Source: Scatomorpha intestinigallinarum (GTDB lineage: Bacteria > Bacillota > Clostridia > Oscillospirales > Oscillospiraceae). Taken from it: a DNA stretch of 6,052 nt. Location: NCBI GenBank assembly GCA_018712225.1, contig DVHH01000007.1, forward strand, positions 1 through 6,052, in the 5' to 3' direction. A model generated the notes under the pieces. The model had not been told where the DNA came from and searched no databases. It was given only the letters and a program-made list of their open reading frames with translations. Below are positions 1 to 6,012 of the stretch, in pieces; position 1 is the first letter of the stretch, and the number at the start of each line of letters is the position of its first letter. The position numbers and the translations under genes were made by a program.

Positions 1-1352
1 GTCGTGCCGTCCACCACGGCGTCGTGGTTCGAGTCGTTGTTGTAGCCGCCCTGGCCGGGCCAGCCGCTGAAGTGCGGCATCTCCGCCCCGTCATAGTTCG
101 GCGTCGCGTACTCAAGCTGGTCCACGTAAATGGCGAGTATCTTGCCCTCGCCGTCAAACACGACGTTGGCGAACACCTGGTTGATGCTGTATACCGGCGT
201 GCCGGTGTCGTCGGAGCCGGGGCCCATGCGCACGGTGTTCGAAAGGCCGAAGCCCTGGTACGCCTCGGCAGCGACCTGGGCCTCCTGAGTCGGCCGAGGG
301 GTGGCCTCCGGCTCGGGCTCGGAGCTGCCGCCGCCCGCGAGGGCGTTCTTGACGGCGTTGATTATGCCGTTGCTGGTATAGGTGGCGCCGGAGACGACGT
401 CCACGTCCGGCGAGTTCGCCGCGACGATGGCCGCCGGGATCTGCTCAAGCGCGCCGCCCGCTATCTCGATGGTCTCGCTGTTGGAGATGACCTCGACGGC
501 GGTGATGGTGTCGCCGTCCATGGTGACGGCCACGGTGATGGGGCCTATGAAGCCGTCGGCCGTGCCGGTGAGCGCGCCGCTGCCGCCGCCCGCGCTGTCA
601 AGCGCGTTCTTGACGGCGTTGATTATGCCGTTGCTGGTATAGGTCGCGCCGGAGACGATGTCCACATCCGGCGAGTTCGCCGCAACGATGGCCGCCGGGA
701 TCTGCTCAAGCGCAGTGCCGGCTATCTCAGGCGTCTCGCTGTTGGAGACTATCTCCACGGCGGTGATCTTGTCGCCATCCATGGTGACGGAGACGGTGAT
801 GGGACCGCCGAAGCCGTTGGCCGTACCGGTGAGCGGGCCGCCCGCCGCACCGGACTCCTGCACGTACTTGCTCGCCGCGTTCACGCAGGCGACGACGGCG
901 GAGGAGCTGATGGTGGCGCCCGTCACGGCGTCGATGTTGCTGTTGACGGCCAGGTCGCCCTTGGAGTTCATAAGGCCCACGAGGAAGAAGAGATCGTCCT
1001 GCACTCCGAGGCCGAGGCCGTAGGTGTCGTGGATGTCGCGCACGGTGTAGCCCTTGACGACGCCCTCGTTGTCCACGGCGACGAGGAGCTTTATCTCATC
1101 CACGTAGCCGTTCGCGGTCATCGCCAGGACGTAGCCGCCCTCGCCCTTATAGACGTTCGTGATCTTGGAATCGGTACCCTTGTACTCGATCTCCTCGAAC
1201 TCACCGCCGCCGGGCAGGAGGTAGGAGATCATCTCGCCGAGCTCTTTCTCGGCGTTTGCCGCTGCTGTGCCTGCGAGGCCGGCGCCTGCCGCCGCGAGTA
1301 TGACGGCGCAGGCCAGTATCACGGCGACGGGGACAAGTAGTTTCTTACTCAT
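1..1352 (-). CDS. rnfG: RnfG-type electron transport subunit, enlarged with three FMN-binding domains (3' end outside window)
   Basis: Membrane-anchored, outward-facing flavoprotein subunit of the Rnf complex. My minus-strand translation gives 450 codons with no stop before the window edge, so the gene is partial; ordinary RnfG is only about 180-220 residues. Residues 5-27 form an N-terminal membrane anchor. Residues about 68-165 are the RnfG-like FMN_bind domain, with attachment motif DAVTGAT ending at Thr147. Two near-identical extra FMN_bind units follow (172-251 and 259-338), with motifs DIVSGAT (Thr237) and DVVSGAT (Thr324). A Pro/Glu/Thr linker (about 341-364) leads to another module from 365 that includes GPGSDDTGTPVYS and is cut by the edge. 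The start overlaps the rnfD stop as ATGA, with AAGGGGG 9 nt upstream. Three FMN sites are inferred from the known ApbE target pattern Dxx(S/T)GA(T/S). The rnfG assignment rests on position after rnfC-rnfD and on the first domain. Confidence 0.88.
   Translation of the reverse strand, partial: MSKKLLVPVAVILACAVILAAAGAGLAGTAAANAEKELGEMISYLLPGGGEFEEIEYKGTDSKITNVYKGEGGYVLAMTANGYVDEIKLLVAVDNEGVVKGYTVRDIHDTYGLGLGVQDDLFFLVGLMNSKGDLAVNSNIDAVTGATISSSAVVACVNAASKYVQESGAAGGPLTGTANGFGGPITVSVTMDGDKITAVEIVSNSETPEIAGTALEQIPAAIVAANSPDVDIVSGATYTSNGIINAVKNALDSAGGGSGALTGTADGFIGPITVAVTMDGDTITAVEVISNSETIEIAGGALEQIPAAIVAANSPDVDVVSGATYTSNGIINAVKNALAGGGSSEPEPEATPRPTQEAQVAAEAYQGFGLSNTVRMGPGSDDTGTPVYSINQVFANVVFDGEGKILAIYVDQLEYATPNYDGAEMPHFSGWPGQGGYNNDSNHDAVVDGT
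339..578 (-). repeat. FMN_bind tandem unit, second copy (RnfG residues 259-338)
   Basis: Encodes 80 residues that match RnfG residues 172-251 at 70 of 80 positions, with an 87-codon period. The DNA is also closely similar: 343-383 is identical to 604-644 over 41 bases, then differs at 384/645. This indicates a recent in-frame duplication or repeat homogenisation. Confidence 0.9.
600..839 (-). repeat. FMN_bind tandem unit, first copy (RnfG residues 172-251)
   Basis: Encodes the first of the two near-identical extra FMN-binding units, including motif DIVSGAT (residues 231-237). The ten differences from the second unit are mostly conservative, and none falls in the SGATYTSNG segment or the following helix. 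Confidence 0.9.
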
Positions 1353-2317
1353 TTCCCGGCACCCCCTTTCACGCCGAAGCGCTTCACGGGCACGGCCTTG
1401 TCAAGCGCCCAGGCGCAGGCGTTCATGATGAGGATAGCGTAAGTCACGCCCTCCGGGAAGAGCCCGAAGTAGCGGAAGATGACGGTCAGCACGCCGCAGC
1501 CTACGCCGTAGACCAGCTGGGCCGCAGGCATGGCGGGGCTCGTGACGTAGTCGGTGGCCATGAAGATGGCGCCGAGCATGACGCCGCCGCCCATGACGCT
1601 GTAGAGCATCCAGAGCATGGGGTCGTCGCCCTTGCTGAACACCAGCGTGAGGACGGCCACCGCGCCTATGTACGCGGCGGGGATGCGCCAGCTGATGACC
1701 CTGCGGTAGAGCAGGTAAGCCAGGCCTATGAGCAGCGCCAGGGTGCAGACCTCGCCTATGCAGCCGCCGATCTTGCCGAGGAACATATCCAGGAGGCTCG
1801 CATCGGGCAGGGCCGGGCGGGCCATGGTCTGCAGCGGGGTGCTCGATGAGACGATGTCCACGGCTCCGAAGTTCAGGGCGGAGACGCTCTCGGTCGTGTA
1901 CCTGGTGATGGTCGCGGGCCAGAAGAGCATTATGAGCGCCCTGCCGCCGAGGGCCGGGTTAAAGACGTTCTGGCCCAGGCCGCCGATGAGGCCCTTCACG
2001 ACGATTATCGCAAAGGCGTCGCCCACGAGGACGACCCAGTAGGGGCAGCTCGCAGGCAGGGAGAAGGCCAGCAGCACGCCGGTGACAACAGCGGAAAGGT
2101 CGCCCACCGTGGGCTTTTTCCGCATGACAAGGTTCACCAGCAGCTCGGCCACAACGCAGCCCGCCGCCGAGATGACGGTCAGGACCAGGGCGCGCAGGCC
2201 GAAGAGCACGACCCCGGCTATGAGCGCGGGTACGAGGGCTATGAGCACGTCCAGCATGGTCCGCTGCGTCGTGTTGCCGCTGCGGATGTGGGGTGCGGAG
2301 GTCACGGTCAGGTTCAT
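1349..2317 (-). CDS. rnfD: RnfD, membrane subunit of Rnf ferredoxin:NAD+ oxidoreductase
   Basis: Integral membrane flavoprotein of the Rnf complex (NqrB/RnfD family), 322 residues, which is normal for the family. About nine hydrophobic segments are visible. Family landmarks are GGLGQNVFNPALGGRA (112-127), FMATDYVTSP (252-261) and FPEGVTYAILIMNA (287-300). The covalent FMN site is DIVSSSTPL, in which Thr160 is the expected attachment residue; the motif has SSST where RnfD proteins often have S(G/S)AT, so the usual Ala is Ser here. The open frame extends upstream to 2410, but that part overlaps the rnfC Cys-rich end and lacks family similarity. ATG at 2317 (MNLTVTSAPHIRS) has an AAGGAGG site 10 nt upstream and begins where RnfD proteins normally begin. 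The start shares one base with the rnfC stop (TAATG), and the stop overlaps the rnfG start, which suggests translational coupling on both sides. Confidence 0.95.
   Translation of the reverse strand: MNLTVTSAPHIRSGNTTQRTMLDVLIALVPALIAGVVLFGLRALVLTVISAAGCVVAELLVNLVMRKKPTVGDLSAVVTGVLLAFSLPASCPYWVVLVGDAFAIIVVKGLIGGLGQNVFNPALGGRALIMLFWPATITRYTTESVSALNFGAVDIVSSSTPLQTMARPALPDASLLDMFLGKIGGCIGEVCTLALLIGLAYLLYRRVISWRIPAAYIGAVAVLTLVFSKGDDPMLWMLYSVMGGGVMLGAIFMATDYVTSPAMPAAQLVYGVGCGVLTVIFRYFGLFPEGVTYAILIMNACAWALDKAVPVKRFGVKGGAGK
1362..1368 (-). promoter_or_regulatory. Ribosome binding site of rnfG
   Basis: AAGGGGG on the minus strand, 9 nt before the ATG at 1352 and inside the last codons of rnfD. It supports the ATGA overlap start. 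Confidence 0.6.
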
Positions 2318-3609
2318 TACCTCTTTCCCTCCTTCAGCAGTTTCTTGCCCGCCTTGAAGGTCTCGACAAGGGGCAGGCGGCCGGGGCATACGTAGGCGCA
2401 GCAGCCGCACTCCATGCAGTCCTCAAGGTTGAGGCGCCCGAGTTCCTCCTTGTCGCCGCAGTTCACGTAGCGGTAGAGGTTCAGGGGCTGCAGGCCCATG
2501 GGGCAGGCGTCCATGCACTTGCCGCAGCGGATGCAGGCGGGGTCCTCCGCCGCAGGGGCGGGGTCGGTCAGGCAGAGCAGGGCGTTCGTGCCCTTGACTA
2601 CGGGGACGGCCAGGTTCCCCTGCGCCACGCCCATCATCGGGCCGCCGCAGACGACCTTGCAGGTCTCCTCCTTCACGCCGCCGGCAAAGTCGAGCACCTG
2701 CTCTATGGGCGTGCCGACGCGGACTATGACGTTCTTCGGCTCATTCGCGCCCTCGCCGGTGACGGTGACGACCTTCTCCGTGATGGGCAGGCCCTCGTAT
2801 ACGGCGCGGCAGATGGAGTAGACAGTCGTAACGTTGAACAGCGCGCCGGTCCTCGCGCCGGGGGCGACTTCCTTGCCGGTGACAGCGAGGATGAGCTGCT
2901 TTTTCGCGCCCTGGGGATAGCGCGTGGGCAGCGCGCGGATCTCGATATCCTCCTGGCCCTCGGCCTTGGCGCGCAGGGCCTCGATGGCCTCGGGCTTGTT
3001 GTCCTCGACGGCGATGACGGTGTGCTTCGCGCCGATGACGTCGGCCAGTATCCGGGCGCCCAGGATGACCTTTTCAGGCCAGGTGCACATCACCATATCG
3101 TCGGAGGTGATGTAGGGCTCGCACTCGCAGGCGTTTATGAGCAGGGTCTCGGTTTTGCCCGCGGTGGAGAGTATCTTGGAGTTCGTGGGGTAGGCCGCGC
3201 CGCCCATGCCGCAGATGCCCGCCTCGCGGACTATGGCGGCGAGCTCCGCGGGGCTCAGGCCCTTGTGGCTGGCGCGGGGCTTTATGGCGGGGTCGGGCGT
3301 GTCCTTGCCGTCGCTGTCGATAACGACGCAGACGGCCTGCCTGCCGCCGGGGATGGGCAGCTGCTCCACAGCCGCCACGGTGCCGGACACCGAGGCGTGC
3401 ACCGGGGAACACACGCCCTCGCCGTCGCCTATCTTCTGACCCAGCTTCACCGTGTCGCCCACTTTGACCAGAGGGGAGCAGGGCGCGCCGATGTGCTGGG
3501 ACATGGGTATGATCACCCTGGAAGGCGCCGGCATCGGGACAGGAGCTCCGCCCCGCGACAGCGCCTTGCCGTCGTTGGGATGGATTCCGCCCCTGAAAAG
3601 CTGCTTCAT
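2317..3609 (-). CDS. rnfC: RnfC, NADH/FMN- and iron-sulfur-binding subunit of Rnf
   Basis: Peripheral cytoplasmic subunit thought to exchange electrons with NAD(H), 430 residues, close to the compact clostridial RnfC length and without the long C-terminal repeats of proteobacterial RnfC. The N-terminal RnfC domain opens with FRGGIHPNDGK and holds a lipoyl-like fold (about 40-85, SPVHASVSGTV). The complex-I 51-kDa-like nucleotide/FMN region has GMGGAAYPT (134-142) and NACECEPYITSDD (159-171). An SLBB-like stretch follows at about 275-330 (VTVTGEG to CGGPMMG). Two 4Fe-4S motifs end the protein: Cys359/362/365/369-Pro and Cys398/401/404/408-Pro, both CxxCxxCxxxCP. AGGTGA lies 4 nt before the ATG, in the 31-bp gap after apbE. 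All expected ligands are present, so it looks functional. Confidence 0.97.
   Translation of the reverse strand: MKQLFRGGIHPNDGKALSRGGAPVPMPAPSRVIIPMSQHIGAPCSPLVKVGDTVKLGQKIGDGEGVCSPVHASVSGTVAAVEQLPIPGGRQAVCVVIDSDGKDTPDPAIKPRASHKGLSPAELAAIVREAGICGMGGAAYPTNSKILSTAGKTETLLINACECEPYITSDDMVMCTWPEKVILGARILADVIGAKHTVIAVEDNKPEAIEALRAKAEGQEDIEIRALPTRYPQGAKKQLILAVTGKEVAPGARTGALFNVTTVYSICRAVYEGLPITEKVVTVTGEGANEPKNVIVRVGTPIEQVLDFAGGVKEETCKVVCGGPMMGVAQGNLAVPVVKGTNALLCLTDPAPAAEDPACIRCGKCMDACPMGLQPLNLYRYVNCGDKEELGRLNLEDCMECGCCAYVCPGRLPLVETFKAGKKLLKEGKR
2328..2334 (-). promoter_or_regulatory. Ribosome binding site of rnfD
   Basis: AAGGAGG on the minus strand, 10 nt before the ATG at 2317 and inside the 3' end of rnfC. 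It supports 2317 as the rnfD start over the longer open frame that begins at 2410. Confidence 0.75.
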
Positions 3610-3613
3610 ACTT

Positions 3614-3619
3614 TCACCT
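3614..3619 (-). promoter_or_regulatory. Ribosome binding site of rnfC
   Basis: AGGTGA on the minus strand, 4 nt before the ATG at 3609, within the short apbE-rnfC gap. No terminator-like hairpin is visible in that gap, so rnfC is probably cotranscribed with apbE. Confidence 0.65.
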
Positions 3620-3640
3620 CTCTACTCTTATTTCACATTT

Positions 3641-4735
3641 TCACTCTTTTATATAGTCGGAAAAGCCCGGGCTGTACAGCAGCTGCCCGTCGGCCGCGAC
3701 CCAGAGGGCCTCGGCCCCGAACTCGTCCAGCAGCGCCTGGCCCTCGTCCTGCGTCATGGTGAAGAGGCTGGTCGAGAGCGCGTCGGCAAGGCCGGAGTCC
3801 TCGCAGACCACCGTCACCGCGCGCCACAGCGTCGCGGGATACAGCGTCTCGGGATCTATGATATGGTGGTACTTCACGCCGTCCACATAGTAGTAGCGCT
3901 GGTAGTCCCCGCTCGTCACGACGGAGCCCTCGCTGGCCCAGAGCGTGTGGAGGTAGTCCTCCGCGCCCCCGTCGGGGTCCTGCACGCCCACGACCCAGGC
4001 CTCGCCGTCTGGCTTCGGCCCCGTGGCGCGCACGTTGCCGCCCACGCTCACCAGGTAGCCCGAGGGCAGCTCTTTGCAGACCTGCTCCGTCGCATAGCCC
4101 TTCGCGACCGCGCCGACGTCGAGTCTCGTCTCGGCGTCCGTGATCTGCACCGTGCCCTCCTCGGCGTCTATTATGACCGCGGAGAAATCACAGTGCTTCG
4201 CCGCCTCCAGGAGCGCGGCGGCATCGGGAAGCTCGCCTTCCTCCGAGTATTCGCCGGCCTCCCTCGCGCCGTGCCAGAGCTTCAGCACGCCGCCCATCGC
4301 GGCGTCGAGCTTTCCGCCCGTCTTTTCATACATCTCGCGGCAGAACAGCAGGAGGTCTATTATCCTCCCGTCCACCTCTACGGGCTCGCCGCCCGCCGCA
4401 TCGTTTATCGTCTTTATGTTGTTTATGCCCTCGTAGTCGTTGTAGATGTCATAGAGCTCGTGATATTCCTTCAGCCCCGCCTTGACGCTCTCTGCGACGG
4501 CGGTGAACTCCTCCTCGCTTTCGGCGTAACCGACAACGGTGGTCAGCGTGTCGAACAGGTCGAGGAAGGTGGCGGTGTATCTCGTGAGCTCCGGCGCCGC
4601 CGTCTCAGACGGCTGCCCCACGTCGATCACCTGAGTCGTGGAGCAGCCGGTGAGCATCAGCAGCGCCAGCGAGAGCGCCGCGAGGCGCGGCAGGAACCTC
4701 CCGCGCCGCGCCCGCGGTCTTCTCAGCCTGAGCAT
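3641..4735 (-). CDS. apbE: ApbE-family FAD:protein FMN transferase, lipoprotein
   Basis: Transfers FMN from FAD onto Thr/Ser of target flavoproteins outside the membrane, a Mg2+-dependent reaction. The protein has 364 residues. It has a lipoprotein signal with a very Arg-rich n-region, a hydrophobic core (18-28) and lipobox LTGC, with Cys31 as the predicted lipidated residue. ApbE landmarks are the LDAAMGGV region (143-150), DVGAVAKGYA (206-215), SVGGNVRATG (230-239), HHIIDPETLYP (290-300) and ADALSTSLF (317-325), which contains the expected metal-ligand Asp318. In DPETLYP the Gly often seen in DPxTG is Leu; I believe this occurs in other Firmicute ApbE proteins. The ATG lies 4 bp after the upstream gene's stop and I see no clear Shine-Dalgarno site, so reinitiation after that gene is likely. 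Its targets are probably RnfD and RnfG downstream and possibly the lipoprotein upstream. Confidence 0.95.
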   Translation of the reverse strand: MLRLRRPRARRGRFLPRLAALSLALLMLTGCSTTQVIDVGQPSETAAPELTRYTATFLDLFDTLTTVVGYAESEEEFTAVAESVKAGLKEYHELYDIYNDYEGINNIKTINDAAGGEPVEVDGRIIDLLLFCREMYEKTGGKLDAAMGGVLKLWHGAREAGEYSEEGELPDAAALLEAAKHCDFSAVIIDAEEGTVQITDAETRLDVGAVAKGYATEQVCKELPSGYLVSVGGNVRATGPKPDGEAWVVGVQDPDGGAEDYLHTLWASEGSVVTSGDYQRYYYVDGVKYHHIIDPETLYPATLWRAVTVVCEDSGLADALSTSLFTMTQDEGQALLDEFGAEALWVAADGQLLYSPGFSDYIKE

Positions 4736-4739
4736 GGAT

Positions 4740-5855
4740 TTACTTTATGACCGCGATGAAGTCAACGACGTTCATGGTGCAGCCGGAGGTGATGTCGGCG
4801 GAGGTCGGGTGGCCGTTCTCATCGACGGCGACGCCGGCTATGTCGGCCGGGGTCTTGCCGGTGGCGTAGGCGGCGAAGGACCAGGCCTGCTCATCCCACT
4901 CCGCGCCGATGGGGCTAGCCTTGCGCATGTCGTAGGCGTCGTCCAGGACGAGCTTGGAATCGTAGGAAGTGCCGACCTCGGAGGCGATCTCGCCCGCCGC
5001 GGTGACGGCTATCTTGGCCTGCACGCAGTCGAGGTAGCAGCTGGTGATGACGCCGGAGGCGTCGAGGGTGTAGGCGCCCACGGTGACGTCGGCCTGGGCG
5101 TTGCCGTCGCCGTCGGCGGAGGCGGCCTTGGAGCTGCTGGAGACGATGGCGTTGCAGTTCATGTACAGGGTGTCGTCCACGCCCGCGCCGAGGACCTTCG
5201 CGTTCGCGACGGCGTTCTCGACAGCGGTGAGGATCTCGGCTATGTTCATGGTGCAGCCGGTGGTGATGTCGGCGTCGGTGGGCTTGCCGCCGTCGTCGAT
5301 GGCTATGCCCTTGACCTCGTCGAGGGTCTTGCCGGTGACGTAGTCGGCCAGGAAGTTGGCCTGCTCATCCCACTCCGCGCCGATGGGGCTAGCCTTGCGC
5401 ATGTCGTAGGCGTCGTCCAGGACGATCTTGGAATCAAACGCGGTGTCCGCGGCGGTGAGTATCTCGCCCGTGGCGGAGACGGCTATCTTGGTCTGCACAC
5501 AGTCGATAAGGCAGTCTTTGATGACGCCGTCGCCGTCAACGAGCACAGAAACGAATGTCGTGTCGGCCTGGGCCAGGCCGTCGGCGTCGGCGGAGGCGGA
5601 CTTGGAGCTGCTGGACACGACGGAGACTATGGCAAGGCCGGTCTTGAGCTGGCCCTCGGGCAGCGGGGTGTCGTCAACGACAGGGGCCTCGGACTCGGCG
5701 GCTTCGGGGGTGTTTTCGGGGGTCTCGGTGGCGACGGGGGTCTCCTCGGCCTCGTCTTCGCCGCCCATGTTGACTATTATGGTAGTCTGGCCGCAGCCGG
5801 CCATCAGGCCGACGCACAGTATCGCGGCGAGGAGAATCGCAAGCAGTTTCTTCAT
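4740..5855 (-). CDS. Lipoprotein with two tandem FMN_bind-like repeats (altered flavinylation motif)
   Basis: First gene of the operon, 371 residues; I know no gene symbol for it. The signal peptide MKKLLAILLAAILCVGLMAGC gives a lipobox with Cys21, followed by an acidic Pro/Thr/Glu linker (about 32-68). Two repeats with a 158-residue period follow (about 72-215 and 230-371). Each has SSSSK, a (D)GxI strand, Cys-x3-Cys (115/119 and 273/277), LDDAYDMRKASPIGAEWDEQA, TGKT and a terminal DIT(T/S)GCTMN. That end resembles the ApbE target Dxx(S/T)GA(T/S), with Cys201/Cys359 in place of Ala and Thr202/Thr360 at the FMN position. The following helix (repeat 1, ILTAVENAV) also matches the RnfG FMN domains (IINAVKNAL). 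This suggests a divergent FMN_bind protein at the outer membrane face, possibly an electron partner of Rnf; covalent FMN is unproven. An AGGAGGT site sits 6 nt before the ATG. Confidence 0.82.
   Translation of the reverse strand: MKKLLAILLAAILCVGLMAGCGQTTIIVNMGGEDEAEETPVATETPENTPEAAESEAPVVDDTPLPEGQLKTGLAIVSVVSSSSKSASADADGLAQADTTFVSVLVDGDGVIKDCLIDCVQTKIAVSATGEILTAADTAFDSKIVLDDAYDMRKASPIGAEWDEQANFLADYVTGKTLDEVKGIAIDDGGKPTDADITTGCTMNIAEILTAVENAVANAKVLGAGVDDTLYMNCNAIVSSSSKAASADGDGNAQADVTVGAYTLDASGVITSCYLDCVQAKIAVTAAGEIASEVGTSYDSKLVLDDAYDMRKASPIGAEWDEQAWSFAAYATGKTPADIAGVAVDENGHPTSADITSGCTMNVVDFIAVIK
4884..4951 (-). repeat. 68-bp perfect direct repeat, copy in lipoprotein repeat 2
   Basis: Identical base for base to 5358-5425, at an offset of 474 bp (158 codons). 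It encodes the core that includes DDAYDMRKASPIG and EWDEQA. Flanking bases differ (4883 versus 5357, 4952 versus 5426). Identity at silent positions implies recent duplication or gene conversion. Confidence 0.9.
5358..5425 (-). repeat. 68-bp perfect direct repeat, copy in lipoprotein repeat 1
   Basis: Partner of the copy at 4884-4951. The surrounding repeat sequence is much more diverged in both DNA and protein, so this segment stands out as unusually conserved. Confidence 0.9.
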
Positions 5856-5861
5856 TTTCCT

Positions 5862-5868
5862 ACCTCCT
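5862..5868 (-). promoter_or_regulatory. Ribosome binding site of the lipoprotein gene
   Basis: AGGAGGT on the minus strand, 6 nt before the ATG at 5855. It is a near-consensus site and fixes the start in front of the signal peptide. Confidence 0.8.
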
Positions 5869-5889
5869 GAATATGGATGGTTTTTATAT

Positions 5890-5923
5890 CTGTTCGCCCC
5901 TCTCTTTTTTGGGACGCAAACAG
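5890..5923 (-). other. Candidate leader-RNA hairpin upstream of the operon
   Basis: On the plus strand CTGTTCGCCC (5890-5899) can pair with GGG, CG and AACAG within 5911-5923, giving 10 base pairs with bulges at A5914 and CA5917-5918 and an A-rich loop in the minus-strand RNA. No U run follows it on the minus strand, so it does not look like a simple terminator. It lies about 35 nt before the lipoprotein start and could be a leader structure. I recognise no riboswitch class. Confidence 0.3.
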
Positions 5924-5970
5924 CTTTTGAGGGCGGTATTAGTCAAAGAAATAACAATGTTGAGTACAAA

Positions 5971-5998
5971 CCGACAGCGGGGATAAAAAGTGTATAAT
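5971..5998 (+). promoter_or_regulatory. Candidate rightward promoter for a divergent gene outside the window
   Basis: A perfect TATAAT lies at 5993-5998, preceded at 16 bp by CCGACA (5971-5976), which matches 4 of 6 bases of the -35 consensus. It would transcribe to the right, away from the operon. No coding start is seen before 6052, so any target lies beyond the window. Confidence 0.35.
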
Positions 5999-6012
5999 AA
6001 GCCACTCCCCGC
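5977..6012. repeat. Inverted repeat GCGGGGA-N22-TCCCCGC
   Basis: Perfect 7-bp arms at 5977-5983 and 6006-6012 flank the AT-rich stretch that holds the TATAAT at 5993. The position suggests an operator or a DNA/RNA hairpin, but arms of this length could also occur by chance. Confidence 0.35.

Noticed and set aside
318..839. CRISPR-like or intergenic repeat array
   Set aside because: The repeats are long, adjacent and in frame, and encode a protein domain; there are no short repeats with regular spacers.
24..1340. Long plus-strand open frame of 438 codons opposite rnfG
   Set aside because: Its composition is dominated by Gly, Ala, Val, Asp and Arg with no recognisable domain, and the minus strand encodes clear FMN-binding domains. 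It is a GC-rich antisense shadow.
2318..2410. N-terminal extension of rnfD from the upstream ATG at 2410
   Set aside because: The extra 31 residues are an out-of-frame reading of the RnfC Cys-rich end with no RnfD similarity; the start at 2317 has a good ribosome site.
4643..4735. Twin-arginine (Tat) signal in the Arg-rich ApbE N-terminus
   Set aside because: There is no RRxF(L) arrangement: the paired arginines and Phe-Leu are out of register, so a standard lipoprotein export signal is more likely.
2293..5870. Long plus-strand open frames at 2293-3762, 3452-4750 and 4638-5870
   Set aside because: Each lies opposite a well-recognised gene, overlaps its neighbours, lacks a ribosome site and has low-complexity Arg/Ala/Gly/Val/Asp-rich sequence.
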